Origin: Aquipseudomonas guryensis
GTDB taxonomy: Bacteria; Pseudomonadota; Gammaproteobacteria; Pseudomonadales; Pseudomonadaceae
Reading direction: 5' to 3'
DNA: 64,000 nt
Assembly: GCF_014164785.1 (NCBI RefSeq)
Contig: NZ_JACJFN010000005.1
Span: 62,001-126,000 of the forward strand
Shown: piece after piece, positions 17,093 to 26,371 of the stretch
Position numbering within the stretch: the first letter of the stretch is position 1
Layout: each line of letters begins with the position of its first letter
Program-made: the position numbers and the translations under genes
The notes under the pieces: model-generated
What the model saw: the letters and a program-made list of their open reading frames with translations, nothing else
Databases searched by the model: none
What the model was told of the DNA's origin: nothing

Positions 17093-17995
17093 TTAGATGT
17101 CGTTGTAGCCCAGCGAACGCAGCGCCCGCTCATCGTCGGACCAGCCACCTTTGACCTTGACCCAGAGGTTGAGCATGACCTTGGAGTCGAACAGCACCTC
17201 CATGTCCTTGCGCGCCTCCTGGCCAATGCGTTTGATGCGCTCACCCTTGTCGCCAATGATGATTTTCTTCTGGCCGTCGCGCTCGACCAGGATCAATGCA
17301 TGGATATGCAGGATGCGACCTTCCTGCTTGAACTCTTCGATTTCCACAGTGATCTGGTAAGGCAGCTCGGCACCCAGCTGACGCATGATCTTCTCGCGCA
17401 CCAGCTCAGCGGCCAGAAAGCGACTGGAACGGTCGGTGATCTGATCTTCCGGGAAGAAGTGCTCACCTTCCGGCAGGAAATCCGCCACCAGCTTTTCCAG
17501 GGCGTCGAGATTGTGCCCCTGCTGCGCGGAAATCGGCACGATCTCGGCCTTGGGCAGTTGCTGTTGCAGCCACTCCAGGTGCGGCATCAGCTCGACCTTG
17601 TCTTCGATACGATCGGTCTTGTTGATCGCCAGAATCACCGGGCCCTGGACGTACTGGATACGCTCGAGGACCATCTGGTCTTCGTCAGTCCAGCGGGTAC
17701 GATCGACCACGAAAATCACCACATCGACGTCTTTCAACGCCGCCGAGGCGGTCTTGTTCATGTAGCGGTTCAGCGCTTTTTCGCTGTTTTTGTGCAGGCC
17801 GGGGGTATCGACATAGATCGCCTGTACTTCGCCCTCGGTCTTGATCCCGAGCATGTTGTGGCGAGTGGTCTGCGGCTTGCGCGAAGTAATCGCCAGCTTC
17901 TGCCCGAGGATATGGTTGAGCAGGGTCGATTTGCCCACGTTCGGGCGACCGACAATGGCGACATAGCCGCAGCGGGTTACAGGTACATCAGTCAT
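17093..17995 (-). CDS. era: GTPase Era
   Basis: Era is an essential GTPase that helps 16S rRNA maturation and 30S assembly. The 300-residue protein has G1 G-R-P-N-V-G-K-S at 16-23, G3 D-T-P-G at 63-66, G4 N-K-T-D near 125, and a C-terminal KH domain (about 200-300) with the R-N-A-binding loop V-I-G-D-K-G-E-R. I chose the ATG at 17995; the open frame runs to 18088 but lies inside rnc. Era then overlaps rnc by 8 bases, the normal coupled arrangement. Confidence 0.97.
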   Translation of the reverse strand: MTDVPVTRCGYVAIVGRPNVGKSTLLNHILGQKLAITSRKPQTTRHNMLGIKTEGEVQAIYVDTPGLHKNSEKALNRYMNKTASAALKDVDVVIFVVDRTRWTDEDQMVLERIQYVQGPVILAINKTDRIEDKVELMPHLEWLQQQLPKAEIVPISAQQGHNLDALEKLVADFLPEGEHFFPEDQITDRSSRFLAAELVREKIMRQLGAELPYQITVEIEEFKQEGRILHIHALILVERDGQKKIIIGDKGERIKRIGQEARKDMEVLFDSKVMLNLWVKVKGGWSDDERALRSLGYNDI

Positions 17996-18677
17996 TGCCA
18001 TTCTCCACGCCCAGCGCCACCAGGGCAGCAGCGGCGGCGACCTGCTCAGCAATGCGCCGACTGGCGCCCTGCCCCTGGGTCTTGTCATTCAATAAGGCAA
18101 CTTCGCACTGGACGAAGAACGTCCGGCAATGCGGTTCGCCCTGGATATCCACCACGTCATAGCGCGGCAGATCAGTCCCCCGCGACTGCAGAAACTCCTG
18201 CAGGCGGGTTTTCGGATCCTTGTTGGTGTCGACCAGAGTCAGGCTGTCCAGCTCGTTGCTTAGCCAACCCAGCACACGCTGACGAGCCACATCCATACCT
18301 GCATCCAGGTAGATGGCACCAATCAGCGCCTCCAGGGCATCGGCAAGAATCGACTCACGGCGAAAACCGCCACTCTTCAACTCACCGGAACCCAGGCGCA
18401 AGTACTCGCCTAGATCGAAACCACGCGCCAGTACGGCCAGTGTCTCGCCTTTCACCAAGCGCGCGCGCAAACGCGACAACTGGCCTTCGCGAGCCTGGGG
18501 GAAACGCTCGAACAACGCCTCGCCCGCAACGAAGTTTAGGATGGCGTCGCCGAGAAACTCCAGGCGCTCATTGTTGCGCCCGGCAAAACTGCGGTGGGTA
18601 AGGGCCAGGAGCATAAGATCCTGGTCCTGAAAGGTATGACCGAGCTGACGCTCAAGACGGGCTAAGGGAACACTCAC
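17988..18677 (-). CDS. rnc: Ribonuclease III
   Basis: RNase III cuts double-stranded RNA, including the precursor of rRNA. The 229-residue protein has the catalytic signature [12 protein letters not shown] near residues 36-47 and [10 protein letters not shown] near 114-123, then a double-stranded RNA-binding domain (about 155-225) with G-x-G-x-S-R-R-I-A-E-Q-x-A-A. It starts at a GTG whose first bases overlap the DUF4845 gene stop (GTGA), indicating translational coupling. Confidence 0.97.
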   Translation of the reverse strand: MSVPLARLERQLGHTFQDQDLMLLALTHRSFAGRNNERLEFLGDAILNFVAGEALFERFPQAREGQLSRLRARLVKGETLAVLARGFDLGEYLRLGSGELKSGGFRRESILADALEALIGAIYLDAGMDVARQRVLGWLSNELDSLTLVDTNKDPKTRLQEFLQSRGTDLPRYDVVDIQGEPHCRTFFVQCEVALLNDKTQGQGASRRIAEQVAAAAALVALGVENGND

Positions 18678-19051
18678 GGCGCTCGCACACGAAATTCTTT
18701 TTCGAACTTGGCTACCAGATCGAGATTCTGGATCAGCGGCTCGCGCTTCTCATAGTTCAGGTGCACTACAAAATCACTGTTCTCGATCTTGACCTGCATA
18801 ATTTCTTTCAGCTTTACGTCGCGAATACCATTGATATCCATGCCTTTTATGACATGACCGTAAAAATCGCTAACGGTACGAATATCCAAACTCTGATCGG
18901 TTTCCACAGAGGTGATGATCTTTTCCAGCGACATATAGTCAAGATAATGCGGCAGCATCTTGAACACCATGCTGGCGAAAAATGCCACAACAGCCAGCAG
19001 CACCATCCAGCTCAGAAACGACATGCCTTTCTGCGAACGCGCAAATGTCAT
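18674..19051 (-). CDS. DUF4845 membrane-anchored protein
   Basis: The ATG at 19051, preceded by GGGGG, gives a 125-residue protein with a short basic start (MTFARSQKG), one membrane span (about 12-32) and a soluble domain, as in the DUF4845 family always found between lepB and rnc in Pseudomonas. Its K-G-M-S-F-L start resembles a pseudopilin leader, but the usual Glu at position 5 is missing. The function is unknown; the position suggests a role tied to protein export or RNA processing. Confidence 0.85.
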   Translation of the reverse strand: MTFARSQKGMSFLSWMVLLAVVAFFASMVFKMLPHYLDYMSLEKIITSVETDQSLDIRTVSDFYGHVIKGMDINGIRDVKLKEIMQVKIENSDFVVHLNYEKREPLIQNLDLVAKFEKEFRVRAP

Positions 19052-19154
19052 GATTACCCCCAATTGTCAGTTTTGTTGTAATGCCCGCAGCCGCAGACAC
19101 CACTATATATAAGCCGAGGCGGCCCACTTGCCCAGCCGCCACCGTTTGAAACGC

Positions 19155-20009
19155 CTAGCGAATCAAACCCACTCGAGAAAAATTCGGCAAACTGCGCAGC
19201 TTCGGATCTGGCCAACTCAGCCATACAGCAAAGGCCTTACCAACAATATTGCGGTCCGGTACCATGCCCAGCAACTCCTTGGGAATATGCTTGTCGTTCC
19301 AATAGCGGCTGTCGTTGGAGTTGTCGCGATTGTCACCCATCATGAAGTAGTGCCCCTGCGGCACCACCCACTCGTCACCAGGGATGCGCAGGTTACGACG
19401 CAGCTCCTTGCGTATCTGGTGCTCGACCTCGCCAAGCTTTTCCTTGTATAGCGCAGCACTGCCCAAGCTACCGGGCTCTTCACCGATGAACTGCTCGGCA
19501 ATTGGCTGACCATTAACAGTCAGACGTTTGTCCATGCTGTAGCTAATACGGTCGCCCGGCAACCCAACGACGCGCTTGATGTAATTGATGTTCGGATCGC
19601 TAGGGTAACGGAACACCATCACATCGCCGCGCTGCGGATTACCGACCTCGACCACCTTGCTATCAATAACCGGCAGGCGAATACCGTAGGCGAACTTGTT
19701 GACCAGAATAAAGTCACCAATTTCCAGGGTCGGCTTCATCGAGCCGGACGGAATCTGGAAGGGCTCCAGCAAGAAAGAGCGCAGTACCAGCACGATGGCC
19801 AGCACCGGGAAGAACGACTTGCCGTATTCGACCAGCAACGGCTCGCGGTTCAGGCTCTGCAGCACGACCTCGTCAGGCTCGCTGACCTGTCCCTCGTAAG
19901 TGGCAATCGCCGCGCGCCGACGTGGAGCCAGCAGCAGCAGATCAAGCAAAGCCAACGCACCGCAAACTGCTACGGCTATCACCAGAATCAGAGGGAAATT
20001 GAACGACAT
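19155..20009 (-). CDS. lepB: Signal peptidase I
   Basis: LepB removes signal peptides from exported proteins at the outer face of the inner membrane. The 284-residue protein has two N-terminal membrane spans (about 4-27 and 65-82) and the catalytic Ser-Lys dyad: P-S-G-S-M with Ser90, and Y-I-K-R-V-V-G with Lys145. It also has the boxes R-G-D-V-M-V-F and G-D-N-R-D-N-S-x-D-S-R. The gene follows lepA after 5 bases. Confidence 0.97.
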   Translation of the reverse strand: MSFNFPLILVIAVAVCGALALLDLLLLAPRRRAAIATYEGQVSEPDEVVLQSLNREPLLVEYGKSFFPVLAIVLVLRSFLLEPFQIPSGSMKPTLEIGDFILVNKFAYGIRLPVIDSKVVEVGNPQRGDVMVFRYPSDPNINYIKRVVGLPGDRISYSMDKRLTVNGQPIAEQFIGEEPGSLGSAALYKEKLGEVEHQIRKELRRNLRIPGDEWVVPQGHYFMMGDNRDNSNDSRYWNDKHIPKELLGMVPDRNIVGKAFAVWLSWPDPKLRSLPNFSRVGLIR

Positions 20010-20014
20010 AGTGA

Positions 20015-21814
20015 TTAGCTATCCAACCTGAGCACTGCAAGGAAGGCCTCTTGTGGAATTTCCACGTTGCCCACTTGCTTCATCCGTTTTTTACCGGCCT
20101 TCTGCTTTTCCAGCAGCTTTTTCTTACGGCTGACATCACCACCGTAGCACTTGGCCAATACGTTCTTGCGCAGTGCCTTGACCGTTGTTCGTGCCACGAT
20201 CTGCCCACCAATGGCAGCCTGAATGGCCACATCGAACATCTGCCGTGGAATCAGCTCTTTCATTTTCTCGGTCAACGCACGGCCTTTGTAGTGCGCATTG
20301 TCGCGATGCACGATCAGCGCCAGGGCATCGACCTTGTCGCCGTTGATCAAAACATCGAGCTTAACCAGATTGGCCGACTGATAGCGGTCGAAATGGTAGT
20401 CCAGCGAAGCGTAGCCACGGCTGGTGGACTTAAGGCGATCGAAGAAGTCCAACACCACTTCGTTCATCGGCAGATCGTAGCTGACCTGAACCTGGGAGCC
20501 GAGGAACAGCATGTCGCGTTGTACGCCGCGCTTCTCGACACACAGGGTGATGACGTTACCCAGATGCTCCTGGGGTACGAGAATATTGGCGCGCACAATC
20601 GGCTCGCGCATATCTTCAACAGACGATAGATCGGGCAGTTTGGACGGGTTATCGACGTAGATGGTCTCACCGGTCTTCAACAACAACTCGAAGATTACCG
20701 TTGGCGCAGTAGTAATCAGATCCAGATCGTACTCGCGCTCCAGGCGCTCCTGAATGATCTCCATGTGCAGCATGCCGAGGAAGCCGCAACGGAAACCAAA
20801 ACCCAGCGCGTCCGAGCTTTCCGGCAGGTATTGCAGCGACGAATCGTTCAGCGTGAGCTTTTGCAGGGCTTCACGGAAATTTTCGAAATCGTCCGAACTG
20901 ACTGGAAACAGACCGGCATACACCTGCGGCTGAATGCGTTTGAAGCCTGGCAACACATCTACATCAGGGGTAGAGCTGAGGGTCAACGTATCGCCCACCG
21001 GCGCACCGTGGATGTCCTTGATACCGGCGATGATAAAGCCCACTTCACCTGCTTTCAGGTCAGCGGTTTGCGTGTGTTTAGGGGTAAACACGCCGACACT
21101 ATCCACCAGGTGGATTTTGCCGGTGGACTTGACCAGGATCTTGTCACCCTTCTTCACGCAACCATGGCGAACACGCACCAGGGACACAACACCCAGGTAG
21201 TTGTCGAACCAGGAGTCGATGATCAGTGCTTGCAGCGGGTCTTCGATGTTGCCGGTGGGTGCCGGAATGGTCTTCACCAGGCGCTCAAGCACCTCGTCAA
21301 CGCCCATACCGCTCTTGGCACTGCAGGCCACAGCGTCGGTAGCGTCGATACCAATGATTTTCTCGATCTCTTCCTTGACCTTGTCCGGATCGGCCTGCGG
21401 CAGGTCCATCTTATTCAGCACCGGCATGACTTCCAGGCCTTGCTCGATGGCGGTGTAGCAGTTGGCAACCGACTGGGCTTCCACGCCCTGACCAGCATCC
21501 ACCACCAACAACGCACCTTCACAGGCAGCCAGGGAACGACTCACCTCATAGGTAAAGTCGACATGCCCAGGGGTATCGATGAAATTCAGCTGATAGATTT
21601 TACCGTCGAGAGCCTTGTAATGCAGCGTGACGCTGTGGGCCTTGATGGTAATTCCGCGCTCGCGCTCGAGATCCATGGAGTCGAGCACCTGGGCCTCCAT
21701 TTCACGCTCGGAGAGGCCACCGCACATCTGGATGAAGCGGTCGGCCAGGGTCGACTTGCCGTGGTCGATGTGGGCGATGATGGAGAAATTGCGGATATGA
21801 CTCAGGTCACTCAC
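20015..21814 (-). CDS. lepA: Elongation factor 4 (LepA)
   Basis: LepA is a ribosomal GTPase that helps translation under stress and contributes to 30S assembly. The 599-residue product has G1 A-H-I-D-H-G-K-S-T at about 14-22, G3 D-T-P-G-H near 81, G4 N-K-M-D near 135, and the unique C-terminal domain ending in [16 protein letters not shown]. It starts at a GTG. It begins a run of genes (lepA, lepB, DUF4845, rnc, era, recO, pdxJ) separated by a few bases or overlapping. Confidence 0.97.
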   Translation of the reverse strand: MSDLSHIRNFSIIAHIDHGKSTLADRFIQMCGGLSEREMEAQVLDSMDLERERGITIKAHSVTLHYKALDGKIYQLNFIDTPGHVDFTYEVSRSLAACEGALLVVDAGQGVEAQSVANCYTAIEQGLEVMPVLNKMDLPQADPDKVKEEIEKIIGIDATDAVACSAKSGMGVDEVLERLVKTIPAPTGNIEDPLQALIIDSWFDNYLGVVSLVRVRHGCVKKGDKILVKSTGKIHLVDSVGVFTPKHTQTADLKAGEVGFIIAGIKDIHGAPVGDTLTLSSTPDVDVLPGFKRIQPQVYAGLFPVSSDDFENFREALQKLTLNDSSLQYLPESSDALGFGFRCGFLGMLHMEIIQERLEREYDLDLITTAPTVIFELLLKTGETIYVDNPSKLPDLSSVEDMREPIVRANILVPQEHLGNVITLCVEKRGVQRDMLFLGSQVQVSYDLPMNEVVLDFFDRLKSTSRGYASLDYHFDRYQSANLVKLDVLINGDKVDALALIVHRDNAHYKGRALTEKMKELIPRQMFDVAIQAAIGGQIVARTTVKALRKNVLAKCYGGDVSRKKKLLEKQKAGKKRMKQVGNVEIPQEAFLAVLRLDS

Positions 21815-21921
21815 GGATCAACACTCGAAAAAGCCGCAGGCAGGCTGCCCGCCGAAAATAGCCGAGCATTCTACCTGACCGATGACCATGGCGTCACGCA
21901 CACGCACCGATAGGCAGACAC

Positions 21922-21949
21922 AAAAAAGGGCAGTAGAAACTGCCCTTTA
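21922..21949 (-). terminator. Terminator of the algU-muc operon
   Basis: On the minus strand GGGCAG and CTGCCC form a 6-bp stem around a 6-base loop (21928-21945), and the run of A before it on the plus strand supplies the U tract. It lies about 17 bases after the mucD stop. Confidence 0.8.
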
Positions 21950-21965
21950 TGCCCATCAAACCGCC

Positions 21966-23387
21966 CTACTCCGCAAGTTTGAAGGTAATGAAACTGGCTC
22001 GCCCCTGACGCAAGACACGCATGGAAACCGAGCGATTGCTTGGCAACTCCTTGGCCACCTGGGTGAAGGTTTTGGCAGAGTCAATCGCCTGATTGTTCAA
22101 ATGAGTGATCACATCACCGGGACGCAGGCCGATCAGAGCTGCTGGGCCGCCCAGCACTTCCTTGATCACCACGCCCCCACGCACATCCAGGGCCTTTTTC
22201 TGTTCGACCGTCAGCTCGACCACCGAAACACCCAGGCGATTACTGCTGCGCTCGACGCCCGCGTCGGCATCGATAGCAACTTCATCACCCTCTTCCGGCA
22301 ACACCCCCACACTCATCTGCAGGGTCTTGCGCTCACCTTCGCGCACCACTTCCAGCTCGGCCTTGCTACCCGGCTTGAGACCACCAACCAGATGCGGCAG
22401 ATCGGCAGACATGATGATCGGCTGATCGTTCATGCTGAGAATCACATCCCCCACCTGCAGGCCACCTTTGGCTGCAGGACCATTCTCCAGCACCTGGGCC
22501 ACCAGCGCGCCCGCCGGCTTCTCCAGACCGAAAGATTCGGCCAGGTCCTTGTTGACCTCCTGAATCACCACTCCCAACCAACCGCGGCTGACCTTGCCGT
22601 CCGCCTTCAACTGATCGGCCACAGACATGGCCACATCGATCGGAATGGCAAAGGACAGCCCCATGAAACCACCGGAGCGAGTGAATATCTGCGAGTTGAT
22701 CCCCACCACCTCGCCATCCAGATTGAACAGCGGACCACCCGAATTACCTGGATTGATCGCCACATCGGTCTGAATGAACGGCACGTAGTTCTCGTTTGGC
22801 AGGCTACGCCCTTTGGCGCTGACGATGCCCGCAGTCACCGAGTGATCGAAACCAAAAGGCGAGCCGATAGCCAGCACCCAGGCCCCAACCTTCAGGTCAT
22901 CCGACTTCCCCAGGCGCACTGTCGGCAGGTTCTTACCCTCTACCTTGAGCAAGGCCACATCAGTACGCGGATCCGCCCCGACCAGCTTGGCTTCGAGTTC
23001 ACTGCGATCAGACAGGCGCACGATGATCTCATCGGCATCTGCCACCACATGATTATTGGTCAGGACATAGCCGTCAGCGGAAATGATGAAGCCCGAGCCC
23101 AGCGACTGCGCCTCGCGCTGACGCCCCCCCGGATTGCGCGGCATCTGCGGAATATTGCGCTCGAAGAACTCGCGAAACTGGGGTGGCAGACCTTCCAGAT
23201 CGGGGATCTGCCCCTGGATGGCGACATTGCGCTGTGGTGCATTCTGCCGGGTACTGATGTTCACCACTGCCGGGGAAGCCTCTTCGACCAGCGCGGTAAA
23301 CTCGGGTAACTCCGCACGCGCGAAAGCAGCCTGCCCGCACAGCAGGAGAGCAAAAACTCCGGATAAAGAGGATTTCAGACCAAGCAT
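21966..23387 (-). CDS. mucD: Periplasmic serine protease MucD (DegP/HtrA family)
   Basis: MucD is a periplasmic protease and chaperone that lowers AlgU activity by removing misfolded envelope proteins. The 473-residue precursor has a signal peptide (cleavage near A-R-A-E at about 25) and a trypsin-like domain with the triad His113 (N-N-H-V-V), Asp143 (R-T-D-V-A-L-L) and Ser216 (G-N-S-G-G-P). Two PDZ domains follow (about 265-365 and 380-470). Last gene of the operon, 35 bases after mucC, with a terminator behind it. Confidence 0.95.
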   Translation of the reverse strand: MLGLKSSLSGVFALLLCGQAAFARAELPEFTALVEEASPAVVNISTRQNAPQRNVAIQGQIPDLEGLPPQFREFFERNIPQMPRNPGGRQREAQSLGSGFIISADGYVLTNNHVVADADEIIVRLSDRSELEAKLVGADPRTDVALLKVEGKNLPTVRLGKSDDLKVGAWVLAIGSPFGFDHSVTAGIVSAKGRSLPNENYVPFIQTDVAINPGNSGGPLFNLDGEVVGINSQIFTRSGGFMGLSFAIPIDVAMSVADQLKADGKVSRGWLGVVIQEVNKDLAESFGLEKPAGALVAQVLENGPAAKGGLQVGDVILSMNDQPIIMSADLPHLVGGLKPGSKAELEVVREGERKTLQMSVGVLPEEGDEVAIDADAGVERSSNRLGVSVVELTVEQKKALDVRGGVVIKEVLGGPAALIGLRPGDVITHLNNQAIDSAKTFTQVAKELPSNRSVSMRVLRQGRASFITFKLAE

Positions 23388-23422
23388 CGATTACGACTCC
23401 TATCCATAAAAACAACGAGTAC

Positions 23423-23869
23423 TCAAACAGTTCCGACCAGCAGGGCACACACCACCACAGGCTGTAGCGCTGGATCACCGGCAGTACGCCGACTACGCCA
23501 ACGCACCACCAGCCAGGCCAAAACCAAACCAGCCAGGCCGAACAAGATCACCAACGGCTCAGACAACCCCAGCCACTGGGCAAATAGCGCAAAAGTGAAC
23601 AAACCCACCAGCGGCAAGAGATAGACCAGGAACGCTCCCCGCAGCAGCAGCTCCTCGCGCACCCCGATGACAACGGAATCACCAACCTGCAATTGCAGGT
23701 CAGAAAGCGCACGCACCAGACCACGATTGCGACCGACGCCCAGCTTATTCATCAGCCCCTGCCCACAACCCGCATTGGCAGAGCAACTGGAACACGTGCT
23801 TTTACGAAGGGTCTCGACCCAGACGGCTCCAGCCTCCAGCGCTATGACCCGCCCTGGCTCCTCGATCAT
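23423..23869 (-). CDS. mucC: RseC/MucC family membrane protein
   Basis: The 148-residue protein has a soluble N-terminal part with a cysteine cluster (C-S-S-C, then A-G-C-G-Q-G) and two membrane spans (about 78-98 and 103-123). This is the RseC/MucC outline; the E. coli relative is linked to the SoxR-reducing system, and MucC modulates AlgU output in P. aeruginosa. Its ATG overlaps the mucB stop in ATGA, so translation is coupled. Confidence 0.93.
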   Translation of the reverse strand: MIEEPGRVIALEAGAVWVETLRKSTCSSCSANAGCGQGLMNKLGVGRNRGLVRALSDLQLQVGDSVVIGVREELLLRGAFLVYLLPLVGLFTFALFAQWLGLSEPLVILFGLAGLVLAWLVVRWRSRRTAGDPALQPVVVCALLVGTV

Positions 23870-24813
23870 TGCACAACCTTCTCGGCGGCTTGCGCCTGCA
23901 TCGACAAGGCGACCCGCTCGGCAGTCCCCAATGGAATCTCGCCGACCACCGTCACCATGACATCGCCATCAACCGTACTCATTCGCCGGGAGACCACGGC
24001 AGTCGGGCCAAGTTGACTACGCGCATCTTCAACCTTGGCGCCCCGCAAGGGTTCGAGAAATATCGAGAAACGCGCCAGGCCATCGTCATAGGTCAGATAC
24101 GTGACCTGTTCCGTCGAAGCCGGACTGCGGCGCTGCATGGCTTGCTGCAACTGGAAACCCGGCGGCACCCAGGCCGCACGCCAGGCCGGCACAGAGGCGC
24201 TACCAGGCGACACTGAATCGATTGACTTACAGCTGTCGCCAGGCTGCAACTGCTCATCCGAGACGGCCGTTTCAGTATCCAGATCGATGAACTGAAAACG
24301 TTCCAGCAACTGGCCTTTTTCGTTGACCAGTAGCGATTTGAGCGGCAGCGCACTGGCTTCGTCCAGATGCAGCTCGACCGCATACCGATGCTGATCCCGC
24401 GGTATCAGGGTCAATATGACCGCTTCACGCCCCGCCACACGAGAACGCCCTGCTACGCGCAACTCATAGCGTTCCGCAAGCCGCTTAGGCGCGACAACAT
24501 GAGGCGACAAGCGCAGATCACTTAGCTGATCCGCCAAGCCTTCACTCACGCAGGCCGACTGCCCACCGACCCGCAGCACTTCTTGTACCGGGCCATCCAG
24601 CTGCAGCAGACGCTCACGCACCTCACCCGCTGCATCAACCCGATGCCAGATGCCATGGGTAGAAAAACTACCGTTGCGTTCATAAACAAAAGAACCGTGA
24701 AAGCTCTGTCCCTCGGACTCAGCCAAGCGACTCAGCCAATCCTGAGCATTGGCAGCATGAACCGAAGAGGCAAGACAACTGCCAAGCAAAGCAAGCAGAG
24801 GAAAGGCGCGCAT
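23866..24813 (-). CDS. mucB: Periplasmic AlgU regulator MucB (RseB family)
   Basis: MucB binds the periplasmic part of MucA and protects it from proteolysis, releasing it when lipid or misfolded-protein signals arrive. The 315-residue precursor has a signal peptide cut near V-H-A-A at about 20. The LolA-like lobe follows (W-L-S-R-L-A-E-S, then F-H-G-S-F-V-Y-E-R), and after it a smaller C-terminal lobe ending near residue 300 (V-G-E-I-P-L-G-T-A). It is 8 bases downstream of mucA. Confidence 0.95.
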   Translation of the reverse strand: MRAFPLLALLGSCLASSVHAANAQDWLSRLAESEGQSFHGSFVYERNGSFSTHGIWHRVDAAGEVRERLLQLDGPVQEVLRVGGQSACVSEGLADQLSDLRLSPHVVAPKRLAERYELRVAGRSRVAGREAVILTLIPRDQHRYAVELHLDEASALPLKSLLVNEKGQLLERFQFIDLDTETAVSDEQLQPGDSCKSIDSVSPGSASVPAWRAAWVPPGFQLQQAMQRRSPASTEQVTYLTYDDGLARFSIFLEPLRGAKVEDARSQLGPTAVVSRRMSTVDGDVMVTVVGEIPLGTAERVALSMQAQAAEKVVQ

Positions 24814-24821
24814 GATCCCCC

Positions 24822-25412
24822 TCAGCGGTTTTCCAGGCTGGCGGCGCGCGCATAGGGCAGCACCGAATCGGTTCCACTGGCGGCAGCCTGCTGGGCATGC
24901 TGGCGCAGATAGGCAGGCAGGCGTTGTTCATGCCAACCAGAAGTCGGTTGCTGCACATTCAGCTGCGGCCCCTGCGGCATAGGCTCACTGCTGGTGGTGT
25001 AACCGGCCAATACGGCCGGCCCTTGCACCTGTGGCATCACCAGATTTGGCTGGGCGGCCTGCTGAGCCAGCTGAGCACCACTCAGCTCATCCTGATTGTA
25101 GAAGCGTACGCCAGCCAGCACGGCGACAGTCACCGACGCAGCAACCGCTAGACGCCCCAGACCACGCCAGCGACTATTGGCTACTTTTTCCGGCAGCGCT
25201 TCATCAGCCAGAGCAGCGGAGACGGCAGCGGCGATATCCAGACGCGGCTCCAGCAACTCCTTGTGCATCACCGCACGGGCAATCTGGTAACGCGACCAGG
25301 TGGCACGCAGCTCGGGTTCTTCGCTGGCAGCCAGCACCCGACGCAACTCCAGTTCGTCCGCTTCGTTATCCATTACCGCGGACAGCGATTCCTGCAGGGC
25401 TTCACGATTCAT
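24822..25412 (-). CDS. mucA: Anti-sigma factor MucA
   Basis: MucA is the inner-membrane anti-sigma factor that holds AlgU until regulated proteolysis frees it. The ATG at 25412 gives 196 residues, near the 194 of P. aeruginosa. The cytoplasmic AlgU-binding part (about 1-80) starts with R-E-A-L-Q-E-S-L-S-A-V-M-D-N-E-A, one membrane span follows at about 85-103, and the periplasmic part (about 105-196) ends in Y-A-R-A-A-S-L-E-N-R. The frame is intact with no premature stop, so a mucoid mucA mutation is not evident. It starts 31 bases after the algU stop. Confidence 0.96.
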   Translation of the reverse strand: MNREALQESLSAVMDNEADELELRRVLAASEEPELRATWSRYQIARAVMHKELLEPRLDIAAAVSAALADEALPEKVANSRWRGLGRLAVAASVTVAVLAGVRFYNQDELSGAQLAQQAAQPNLVMPQVQGPAVLAGYTTSSEPMPQGPQLNVQQPTSGWHEQRLPAYLRQHAQQAAASGTDSVLPYARAASLENR

Positions 25413-25443
25413 GGCAGTTCCTCTCTTGGCTGTCGCCGCTGTC

Positions 25444-26025
25444 TCAGGCGTCCTGCAACAAAGGTTGCAGGGCTCTATCAATGGCCTCGCGCGCCCGGAA
25501 AATCCGCGAACGTACGGTGCCGACCGGACACTGCATGACGCTGGCAATGTCCTCATAACTCAAGCCGTCAAACTCGCGCAGGGTCAGGGCCGTACGCAAA
25601 TCCTCGGGCAGCAGCTGGATGGTTCGATGCACTGTGGCTTCAATTTCATCCCGCAGCAGTAACCGCTCTGGTGACTCATTGTCCTTGAGCGCGTGGTCGC
25701 CCTCATAGAACTCGGCATCCTCGGCACTCACATCACTGTCTGGCGGCCGACGACCGCGCGAGACCAGATAGTTCTTCGCCGTGTTGATGGCGATCCGGTA
25801 CAGCCAGGTATAAAACGCACTGTCACCGCGAAAATTGGCGAGCGCGCGATAGGCCTTGATAAAGGCCTCCTGGGCAACATCCTGGGCCTCATGGCTGTCG
25901 TGCACGAAACGCACAACCAGACCAAGAATCTTGTGCTGGTACTTGAGCACCAACAGATCGAAAGCCCGCTTGTCGCCGCGCTGCACCCGCTCGACCAGTT
26001 GCTGATCGTCTTCCTGGGTTAGCAT
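25444..26025 (-). CDS. algU: Extracytoplasmic-function sigma factor AlgU (RpoE/AlgT)
   Basis: AlgU directs transcription of envelope-stress and alginate genes. The ATG at 26025 gives 193 residues, the same length as in P. aeruginosa. Region 2 has F-D-L-L-V-L-K-Y-Q-H-K-I, then D-V-A-Q-E-A-F-I-K-A-Y-R-A-L and F-Y-T-W-L-Y-R-I-A-I-N-T-A-K-N. Region 4 has L-P-E-D-L-R-T-A-L-T-L-R-E-F-D-G-L-S-Y-E and G-T-V-R-S-R-I-F-R-A-R-E-A-I. Two AlgU-type promoter sequences lie upstream, fitting autoregulation. It heads the algU-mucA-mucB-mucC-mucD operon. Confidence 0.97.
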   Translation of the reverse strand: MLTQEDDQQLVERVQRGDKRAFDLLVLKYQHKILGLVVRFVHDSHEAQDVAQEAFIKAYRALANFRGDSAFYTWLYRIAINTAKNYLVSRGRRPPDSDVSAEDAEFYEGDHALKDNESPERLLLRDEIEATVHRTIQLLPEDLRTALTLREFDGLSYEDIASVMQCPVGTVRSRIFRAREAIDRALQPLLQDA

Positions 26026-26084
26026 GAATACTCCTCTTGGAGTTCGGAGGAGTTCTGCGTCTGCCAGCAAGTCGCTCTGCCAAG

Positions 26085-26111
26085 ATAGACTCGGACGCTG
26101 CGCAAAAGTTC
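26085..26111 (-). promoter_or_regulatory. Candidate AlgU-dependent promoter (proximal)
   Basis: On the minus strand GAACTT (26106-26111) is followed after 16 bases by TCTAT (26085-26089), close to the AlgU consensus GAACTT-N16/17-TCTGA. It lies about 60 bases before the algU ATG, where an autoregulated promoter is known in P. aeruginosa. Confidence 0.65.
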
Positions 26112-26255
26112 TCCCTCCAAACTGGCTTCCTGCAGCACGCAAAGTACCTGCACGAAACAATGCAGCAGAGTCAACGACCCTGCTGCTGGAAATTTTCTAC
26201 CTGATCGACAGAGCCATGCTGCGCGACCGGCACCTTGAACCACGGGTGACAGACT

Positions 26256-26282
26256 ATGGAACCCGAACGTCTAAGAAAGTTC
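26256..26282 (-). promoter_or_regulatory. Candidate AlgU-dependent promoter (distal)
   Basis: On the minus strand GAACTT (26277-26282) is followed after 16 bases by TCCAT (26256-26260). It lies about 230 bases upstream of algU, in the 346-base divergent region between algU and nadB. The rest of that region shows no gene. Confidence 0.5.
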
Positions 26283-26310
26283 CCGAGCGCCTTAGTCTGT
26301 CATAAGCGCG

Positions 26311-26340
26311 CTATTGTGCCGGTCACCCCCTCTATATACT
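26311..26340 (+). promoter_or_regulatory. Candidate nadB promoter
   Basis: CTATTG at 26311-26316 and TATACT at 26335-26340 are 18 bases apart; TTGTGC at 26314 is an alternative -35 with a shorter spacer. The leader to the nadB ATG would be about 25 bases. The -10 element is good, the -35 is weak. Confidence 0.35.
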
Positions 26341-26371
26341 AGGCGATGCCCTTTTGCGGAATCAGCAGTAG

